Shown: positions 38,348 to 48,200 of the stretch, one piece after another | How positions within the stretch are numbered: position 1 is the stretch's first letter | How the letters are laid out: every line of letters begins with the position of its first letter | NCBI RefSeq assembly: GCF_001949145.1 | Contig: NW_019091372.1 | Location: forward strand, 428,359 to 478,627 | Direction of reading: 5' to 3' | DNA: 50,269 nucleotides | DNA from: Acanthaster planci | Taxonomy: Eukaryota; Echinodermata; Asteroidea; Valvatida; Acanthasteridae | Translations under genes and position numbers: made by a program | The notes under the pieces: model-generated | Seen by the model: the letters and a program-made list of their open reading frames with translations, nothing else | Databases searched by the model: none | What the model was told of the DNA's origin: nothing

Positions 38348-39000
38348 ACCGCTTTCTACGATATTTCACGAGAACAAATGAGATCACCGTCTTTCTTGAA
38401 ACAAAAGAACGAGGTTGAAAGGAAGCCTGTGGTTTTACGTGCACCATTAAATTACCGAAAACAGAATTTAAAATGAAAGATTGTTAATCTGCATTATTTT
38501 GTATGTCATTTCATGAACGTCAAGAGTATAAACTGTAGATTTTTTCATTAAACCTGAAAAGGAGGGTCTAAAGTAACCTTTATCATTCCATTTTAATTCT
38601 CTACGAAAAGCTCACTAGGGCCACACAGGGAACGATCAACTCAACATATTATCAAACTTCCTACGAGGAATCTGGGTCAAAGAGTTGACAAGCAAGAAAA
38701 GGTGAGGATATATTTTTACCGTTAATTAGATATTTCAATGGTTGCTGTTATTTTGAAAGAGTTTAAGTGTTCTTTAAAATCCTAAAACGTAGTCTTCCTC
38801 CCTAAATGCTGCTGAACAGACGTTCAGCGGTTTACGACCCTTGTGCGTGGGAAATAAAAAGAAAGTAATATCAAAGATGGCGCCCTTCCCGCTTTAAAGA
38901 AAGAGTAGTCTCTTATGCGAAAAATGACTGCTTCTAACATCATGTCCATCGCTTAGCTAGCTCTGCTTGCTTTTGTCCCAGAATTTACCGCCATTTCGGG
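38348..39000. promoter_or_regulatory. divergent promoter region between RPL27A and the TIF1 gene
   Basis: About 650 bp separate the predicted RPL27A start from the TIF1 ATG. Near the RPL27A side is AAATATC, a weak TATA-like sequence. On the TIF1 side, AAATAAAAAG near 38852-38861 is followed at 38875-38885 by AGATGGCGCCC, a YY1-type element usually close to start sites, suggesting TIF1 transcription begins around 38870-38900. No other gene lies here. Confidence 0.55.
38877..38956 (+). other. two upstream ORFs ahead of the TIF1 start
   Basis: ATGGCGCCC...TAA at 38877-38897 encodes six residues. ATGCGAAAAATG...TAG at 38915-38956 encodes 13 residues. If the leader includes them, they could lower translation from 39001. 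The first ATG is part of the YY1-type motif and may lie at or before the start site. Confidence 0.35.
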
Positions 39001-39217
39001 ATGGAACAGTCCGATACTCCAACTCCGGAGGCTAAGACTCCGGAGCTGGCGAAGGAAAAAGAGGAACCTCAAAAGCCTGCAGAGGAAGATTGGTCTTTCG
39101 GAACCGTCTGCAAAGTGTGCAACGGTGACTTACTAACCCGCGAGCCAAAATTGATGCCGTGTCTGCACACCGTTTGCAAGCAGTGCGTTCTGAATGTCAC
39201 CAATGCTGAGAAACAAG
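39001..39217 (+). CDS. TIF1 exon 1: N terminus and first half of RING
   Basis: ATG in context TTCGGGATGG. The 72 codons encode an acidic Pro/Glu-rich leader and RING ligands C37 to C62. It ends CAA G|GTAAGG. Confidence 0.93.
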
Positions 39218-42200
39218 GTAAGGAATTGCACGCTTTAAGATTTCAAAAATATTATATGCATCTCAGTCATGTATCTGGCTGATTGTTTTCGGTTCTAAAC
39301 AAGCATGACATGCATGACAAGCAGCAAAGTAAAATGGTATTTTTTGTCACAATTAATTATCCTTGTTATTATTATTTTATTAAGACAAAAAACACTTGAC
39401 ATGCTCGACAAACGTTTGCCCTTTTAAAATGTCATGAACATGATGAATGTTTGCAATGAGTCAAAGCAAACATTTCAAAATGAAAAGGGCAAAAGCCTGT
39501 CGAGTATCGTGAAGCCCGAAACGTGAAAAGCAATGTACATGTACATGTAACAACTTCACCCTGCCATGCCTGGGCAGTTTAGTAGAGGTCAGTCATTTTC
39601 CCCATATGCTACTGCGTCCACGTGTCACTTTTTTTTTGCAGCCAGCATCAGAAAGCCTTTTACACGTATCACACAAGCTCAGGAGACTTACATGTGCATG
39701 TAACAGAAGAGAAGAAATTCATGACAACAACGTCCTGAACGTTGTGTAACGTTTGGCAAATGGATGCTGACAATTGTTATTGTTGTAGACAAATTGGTCC
39801 CCTCTGGCTTTGTTCACCTAGTCGGGCGGGGGTACTAAAATTAACATGGTGACGGAATGGGAAGTGGGCTAATTGCATGACTTGGCAAAATGGCTGGCCA
39901 TCATAACAAACTGACAATCATCACTGAACGTGACAAAAGAAAATCATTTTCTCTTGAGTCTTGTAGACAGTAGCTTAAACTAGCCAGGGGCATTCTTTTT
40001 CCCCCCACCAGTGGATGCCTGTGCCCCCTCCCCTGGGTGCCCATCCGCCCATTGAAATCTGTCAATAGTCTCCATTGAAATGTACATGTACGTGTACAAA
40101 ATGTAGCTGCAGTTAATTTTCATGTGGTGCCTCCTTTTGAAAATGTGTGCATCCCTGGGTGGCCCCCTCGGTGATAAGTCATTCTGTACGTGTGATTCCA
40201 AATATTTGTTTCTTACTTAACTGTCCTATAAAAGTTTACATCTAATGTATGTTTAAGCAAAATGACTTTTGGAGTTTCTCTTTTTTGTAAATTGGCCAAA
40301 AACTAAATGCATATTTTTCCTAGTTGTGGATCACACTGTAAGTGCACGCACGTACAGTACGTTGCGAACTCAACTACGCGGACTTAACAGAAATGTACGT
40401 GTATGTGACGTAATGGGTTCGTCAACTGTGCAGCGCAGGGGGATAGTCACTGATTGCTCGCAGTACAGCTGAAAAACTCGAGTCAAAACTTACACAACTT
40501 TTACTTGTTAATTCACTGAAATTGTTATTTATGAACTAATTTTCTTGAAATCAAGAAGTTCTTAATTAGAAAACCAGCTTGCTACAATTGCTCTGCCTGA
40601 TTTTTGACAAGAAAAAAAAATCGCTATTTAGAACCGGTCACTTCTAACGATCCCCCAAGTCCAGATAAAAAGCTTAGATTTTGAAAGTAATTTTGTAGTT
40701 TTTCCAAATACGGAAGGTGGTCGACTGACCATATTTCACCGGAATTGTAGGATTTTGATGCTAGAATCTGGAGTTATTTTTTAGATCTGGAATTAGTAAA
40801 GGGACCTTGCACTTGCGACATTCACTCGCGCTGCGCCCATGTAGGTACATGTAATCCCGAATCATCTGCTCGACATTGAGTTCCAATCAGTTAAAAAAGG
40901 AAATGCCTCAGAAGAAAAATCAATGTTTGATGACCTCCTGATAACAATATTGCCTTCATTTCAACACGAGCAAATTTGACTCAAGGAGTCTAAAGAAAGT
41001 GCCCAGGAAATACCTCAGATGGCATCACAGAGCATCTAGAATCCGAAATTTCCCAGAGCCCTTAAGCAGGCCCCGACCCTACGCCACAATGGTTTCGTGC
41101 TCCACGCTCACATCATGTGCCGCCCTACTATAATTTTAGGCTGTGGAGTACACTGTCCTAGTTACATGTAGGCCACTGCTTGTCAGATTGATGGATGCTT
41201 CACTTACAGTATTGTTCACATCCTGTCATGTTCGTATTGCCTTTCAGGCTGTCGCTGCCCAATCTGCCGCCAAGATTGTCGGAATATCAACGAGATCATT
41301 GACAACTACTTTATCACTGGGGGAGCCTCCGCAACCTCGGCAGAGTCCAGTGTCAAAGATGCTGGTGTCTGTCTGTGTGACGACCAATCTGAGGTCTCAG
41401 CATTCTGCCAAGACTGCATGGAGTGGCTTTGTGAACCCTGTGTGCAGGTAAATAATGAAGGACTTATCCCGATTCCGTCTCAGTTTTCAGCTTCAAGCAA
41501 GAATTTTGTGTCCACTCCTTCCCTAATTCCACCCACCCCTTCCCAAGCTTCACCTTCCCCTTCCTTAACTCCACCCTCCCCTTTCCTAACTCCACCCACT
41601 CCTTCTCTGGCTCCACCCACCCCTTCCCCAACTCTGCTGACCTGTTCTCAACTCCACCCTCCCCTTGCCTAACTCCACCCACTCTTTCTCTGGCTCCACC
41701 CACTCCTTTCCCAACTCTGCCGACCTGTTCTCAACTCCATCCATCCCTTCCCTAACTCCACCCATCCCTTCCCCACTTCAGTCCGCCTTTCTCCCAACTC
41801 CACCTACCGCTTCCTTATGTCTGCCCGCCTCTTTGCACAATCCCACCCACTCCTCCCCCCGAGTCCTTGCTCCCCCTTTCTTACTTATTCTTATCATTTT
41901 CAATCAACCACAGCACACGGTACGTTCCATTCCTCTTTCGCTACCAACATGTACTTTGAAATCATTTCCTCATTTCATTCAAAAGGTGTCAATTTTGTTC
42001 CGTTATTTCCTCCTTCAAACACTGTCAGACATGTCAGAAGAAAGAGCTGATAATTTTGTTGCACACCAGTCCATAGAAATCTGCAAAAATGACGTGTTCC
42101 CAACCTCCACTACCTTCCAGTTTATTGTCCTGGATGAGCGTCGGTCAGAGTGTTTCTCTTGTTTGTCCAAACAAAAGAAGGTGACATTCTTTATGAAAGC

Positions 42201-45200
42201 CATACAGGTGGGACGGATGATATCAGGCCACCTGTAGCACCCAGAATGACCCTCTAAGATCCAGTCTAGTCAGGAGTTGAGATCAATCTCCAACCCAGAG
42301 ATTTGACAGTATTCGTGATTCCCGTTTTATGCAAGCACTTTGCATGTATGTTTGAATTGTATACACCAATCTTGTCTGATCCTTGCTGCAGAGACCAACG
42401 TGGAGCATAGTGGTACATCAAAGTTTGTTTAGAAGACATGTTCTTGGAAGGTATCAGGTGATTCCCACCTGTCAGTGTTCACTAATGTTATTCTACATGT
42501 ACCGGTATATTCTCATGATCATTTAGGAGTGTAACAAAACCACGCCGTCGTGATATGATACATATCATGATACGTGGGTTACGGTTCACGGATGCGATTT
42601 TGCTTGACCTCGGGTCAGTGTGAGGTGAAAAATAAATGCATTTTACGTTGCTTTCCATGGCAAAAGTGTGTTCACTTCTGGTTGTTTTCACCGTCCTGGC
42701 GAGAAGTCATGCACAAGTCGCATCCTGCTATACATGGTTGATATGTTTCACAAGGCGTATCTTATGAAAAACAAAATAAACAATTGAAGCATGCCCGTAC
42801 AATGGAAACGAATCTATACATGGTCAGTACATTAACTCGCTCTCGTTTTCTGCATAAACAGATGGAAAGATACGTACATGTACATGCAGTTTTTCATGTC
42901 GTGTGTTATGACTACGTACATGTATCCCATATCATTTCTGAACTCAGAAAAGGTCTGTCAGTGAGCATTACTGGTAATGTAGATCAGAAGTTTCGTGTAC
43001 ATGTAACATGCCGATGAACATTGGTACTTGTACACGTACACGTATGTACATGTACTTCATTTCTGGTAATGACACCAAGAATTCCTCAACTGGGCACCTT
43101 AGGTACTGTAAGCTCACAAGCCTGAGGAAACCTGTAGAGAAGAGATATTGAGAAGCAGTTACAGTTTTAGAGGTGGGAGGAAAAACTCAGAGGAGTGTTC
43201 TGGGTTAAAACCCACCAAAAACCCAGTACCCAACCCACATGTGGATTGAGCTGGAGTTCGAACCCAGGATGCAGATGTGGAAGGCCAACTACACCAAGCT
43301 AACTCCCCATGAAAAACAGACATGTCTACACTTGTTTCTAACAAAATGTTTTGGTTTATTTGCACGGTAAGCAAATGTCGGCATATAGGAGGGAGGGAAT
43401 CCACTGACCAGTTCTTGTGTGGCTCCATGAATGTACATGTACGCGTCATGCTTACAGTACTTGTACATGTAACTTAGCAGACCTGTATCAGTCGTACAAG
43501 ATTTCTACGCAGCCAAAATGAATGTAGTTTTACTGTCCCCCAAGCCAGCACGAACAGTACCACACTCCGTGCGAGGTACTGTACACGTAGCCTTCAACAC
43601 ATTTCTATGAAGGTCGTTTTATCATTTTCCCAAACAAACATTATTAACAAAGTAAAGATGTGCCTGGCTGATCTTAAACATGTGTTTGACCACTTACTGC
43701 CGGGTGCTTTTAAAAATGCTCGGCACACACACGGGAGATTTTCAAGATTTTTAGTTTACAAAATTCTTCAAAAATTTATCATTTCATTTAACATGGACGT
43801 TTACACCCACATGAATGACTGTTTGGTGGCTACTCAAAGCTGACAGGCAACCTTCATTGACTCCTGAGTATTTGAGCCAGGCCTGCTGCCCTGTAAAGAG
43901 AGCCCAGAATTGTGAGGTGTTGCATAATTTCCTTTGTCTCCAGTGAATGCAAGTGGTGTCTTTTCAAACGTGTCTGGATTAGCATGAAGCGGTGCTGTGT
44001 TGCTAATCAATGGGGCCCTGGAGCACTTTTGTCTGCAGTGCTAATCCGTGGGCGCGCTATGCCCAACACAGTGGTATACTGTTTAAAAACAGTGCCGGAT
44101 TACCTTCGAAAAATACAAGCCGAAAAATGCTGGCAATTCCCAGCTGCAGGTCTTATGTTCCAAGTACTGTCTTTTGTTACACGGACCAGCTTTTTTGTCC
44201 AATTTCAGGCAGCCCGGCTCTAGACTGGCTCAAGAGAATGGACGCGGCTAATGCCCAAGCACTTAATTCATCCCCATTTATACACCTGTTTTAGTCAGAG
44301 AGTCAAAAGAAGTCAATACATACATACTGGTATGACGGATTTCCAACCATTTGTTCTAGAATTTACTTTCATTTTCCCGAACACCCCCGTCCATTCTATT
44401 TTATAGTTGTCCAAAAGAATCTCCTGATATGGACTTGGTGCTTGCATGGGGAGCCACGTGCACACAGACTCTTCACCAATCAGGACTGATTAAACTGTCT
44501 CTTATCCAGGTGCCAGGGCATGGTTGACGCAGCTGGCATTATCACTTCCCAGCAGGCATTGTAAAATGTTAATACAGAGCCTAGTTGCCCCTTATCGAAC
44601 TGGGAGACTGTCTGAGATAAAAGAATCAATTTTGTGGAAAAACATGATAAGAACTAGTATCATGCTAGTCAAACCATTTTTTTTTGTAGCAAAGAAATTG
44701 AGAGCATTTCGGCAGCGTACTGTAACTCACTGGGCAGTGTTTCAGCACTCAGCTATTGCATTATGCTTTCAGGCTCATCAGCGTGTACGCGTCACCAAGG
44801 ACCACGTGATCAAGCCGAGGTCAGAGGTGGCGGGCACCTCGGGGGAGGGAAGTAACGGCAGTGGACGGAACGAGCAGAAGCCGTTGTTTTGTTCGGTCCA
44901 TCGACAGGAGCAACTCAAGCTGTACTGTGAGACTTGTGAGAAATTGACGTGCAGAGATTGCCAACTTCAGGAGCATAAAGAACACAAGTAAGCGCTCCTG
45001 GTGCTGGTGGTTATTAATATTACTGTTAGTTATTGCGCCGATGACATCATCGAACAAAGGTATTATTACTCTTGAACAAAAGAGCAAAGACTACAAGTTG
45101 AGGGGACAATAGATCTAACAAGTACGGTACGGTACGGCTGGAAGGGAGAGGGGATGGAAAGGGATCTGTTCTAAGATGGCCGGGATGAGCAAAGTATACA

Positions 45201-48200
45201 CTTAATTATGACTCAAACACCTGCTCATCTAATCATAGAATGGAGAAAGAAAATATAAATGTGAAAATCAGCTTGTAAAGTGAAAACTTTTCTTTTGGAC
45301 CGTTTGAAGATTGGACAAATCTCTTTACTCTTAATGGTCAGGAGTGTTTTAGTGTAATGTTTAATGCATGGTCGCTGAAGTGTACCGTGTTATTCCTCTT
45401 GCTATCAAATTGTAGGATGTCAGCCTTTGTAAATATTTTTCTTTTATTTTCATATTTTGTGCAGTATTTTGACAATTTTTTGACCACAACCGAAACTTCT
45501 TTTTATTTTTTTATTCCACCGTATTTGTATACATATTTCTAATGTTTTTTTATAAAGTGACATTCTCGCAATTTGACTTGTGGGCCATGATAAAAGTGTA
45601 GTGAACCAACAACTACATTGAATATATTTGCGTATGTACAAAGATAGAGATACAGCCAGTCATGCCAGTAGGCTTGTGTGAAATTCTGCCATCGTTCAAA
45701 TGTATGCAAGTCATATAGAACAAAAGGCATGTCTTAAAGCACTTTTAAACTGCCCATGTACATGCCCATGCCCATGCACTAGTTTTGGAATACGAGCCAG
45801 ACTCTCAACAGAAATTTGAAGTTGGATTAATTTTGAATTACTCCCATCAAATTTTGGATTTTTTTTCTCTAAACTACTGGATCAGGCTACAAGTGCAGGG
45901 TAGTGAGACTTTTGTTTGAGGAAGCGTAGCTGGAGCTGTACATGTAAAGGACACAAGTATAATATATGCAGAACCTGAAACTTGTAAAACGAAACAGGCA
46001 TTTTGTGACGGCTATCAAGAGTGAAAGCCCGCACGACAGTTATGCTTGGTTTCATTTTCTCACACTCAAGAGTTGCTGGGAAAGAAGACGGCCCCAAACC
46101 CCCATATCTATAAGAGCAAGCAAAAGTTGGCATGAATTTACACGTTTGTACAGCGAGGGCACTGTATGAAACGTAAAATTTGTCACTTCCCAAGAAGATG
46201 ACTAATTGTATTTGTATGAATATGATACATGTATGTACTGTGGGTTCCCATGCGGAACTGCAACAACAAATTGTTTCGGTGGTGGATACCCAGGCCTGCA
46301 GACCTGGTTTTGGTCATGGTTTCTGTTTCGTTTCACTGCCAACGGAAAGAGATGGTAAATTGATACTGCTTCAACTGGCCAACCACGTGGCTGTGTTGTG
46401 CAAGATTTTTAAGTAGTGATACATTATTTCGACAATTTTTAGACATTATTAATTGTAGATATGTAGATCAAAGCTGGGGCATCTAAACCGAGCAATGTTT
46501 ATTGTTTTAGAAATCACTTTTGTTCTTGGGAAGTACACGGATGCCAAAATGGAAAACACAGTCTGTAACAGGCATCGTTTACAATAGAAATGAATGCCAG
46601 ATTGCAACAATCAAAACATCAAGCCTCTAAAAGGGGCAGTTTCATTCAAACATTTGGGAAAATCGATAAATGGAATCGGAACTTATTTCATTTTAAACAT
46701 TTAAACCCGTAAATGTCCCCCCTTAGTATGTACTTAAATGTGGCTGGATTTAAGCCTTTTGTCCCTGTGCAACAGAAAGATGATTTGAGCAATTTCATTC
46801 CAATAGCTCCGTATGAAGTACATGTACATGTGCATCGCTATCGTCAACTATTTGAAAAATTTAAGTTTCAAGTTACATATCTTGAACTACTTGGTTTTGT
46901 GTCCCTGTGACAGAAATTGAACCTGTCTAGGGAGTTTTTTCTAAAGAAAGGAATTTTAAATCAAATTGGCATTCTAGGCTGTACATATTGTACTTTGATA
47001 GTTTGTTCTACTCACTGTAGATCACTACATGTGCCTCAAGCCCATATGCATTTTTGTTTTTTTTTTCATTCCCGGTAAAATCTTTCACATCCTGTCGGTG
47101 TAGGTTTCAAACAACATGCACATTGTACACAGTGTTATAGTTACGCCGGTTGGGGATATCCACCACAGCGTTCTACCGTCCAGCACTAAGCTTGATGAAA
47201 CAGCCCACTGACCGGCTCAGAAATCCTTAAAAATCTCAGAAAACATTAGTCGCTGTGAAAATTTCATTTTTTTACCTGGAAGAATTAAAAAAAAAAAATT
47301 GAAATCGGAATCAATTTTGAAAGTCACTGAAATGTGATCTAGAGTCCCCTTAAGAGAGCCCCTGGACCCCTGTCCGTGACCCGTGAGACTCCAGTTGCTT
47401 TGATCCCTCCGTTCGCCATTACTAGATTGTCCTGCTCTAAAATATGGCTGGCTATAAAACTGATTGTACATGAAGGTATTTATCTTCTTTTCTCTGTGTG
47501 TGCATTGTGCAAGGTTTTACAAGTAACCCACTGGTGTGTATATTGTATGTACATGTTACCAGCACTCAATTTTCACTGCCTCAACCCTAACAATCCCAAA
47601 GAGGCAAAACTCCTACACCAGGGTTTGTTGGAATCTTTTAGGATGAGTACTGCACTGGTATGGTGGCTGTGTTTTATGTGGGATAAGGCATACCATTATA
47701 ACAAAATCCACCTGTTTTTGTGCCCTCATTACTACATGGTGTTGGGATTTGCTAGGATGTGGCAGGTTGCTAGTCGCTAGGGAGTTAAGAGTTGGAAAGC
47801 AGTCTAACCCTTACAAGATATCATGCCAGCACAAACGCATGTGAACCTCTGCCTGGTAATCCTTCAGAAACTTTCCAAGGACTTTGATGAAGATGCAGCC
47901 CATCCTCTTGGCCGTGAACACGAGGCTTGCTGTCTCTGAGAGGATTATGTGCCAAGACTTGGCATCCTGTCACTCAGAATGACTGGTTACTTTGACAGTG
48001 TTGTGTACTAAAATGGATTCATGTACATGGACAAGCCCACACTTCAGTGCATTGTAATCATTGCCGGTAGCAGTATCTTCTCTTCATTTACTGGGCATAA
48101 TTTAACCAGTAATTGAATCTTCAATCTGTAAGCCTTGAGGAAGGAGATCATTTCTGAAATCTCTTGACACAACAATGAATTAAGAGAGGTCTGTGTATCT

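Noticed and set aside
41464-42237. Open frames on both strands over the TIF1 intron 2 minisatellite
   Set aside because: Low-complexity Pro/Ser/Thr or Gly/Glu translations produced by the tandem repeat.
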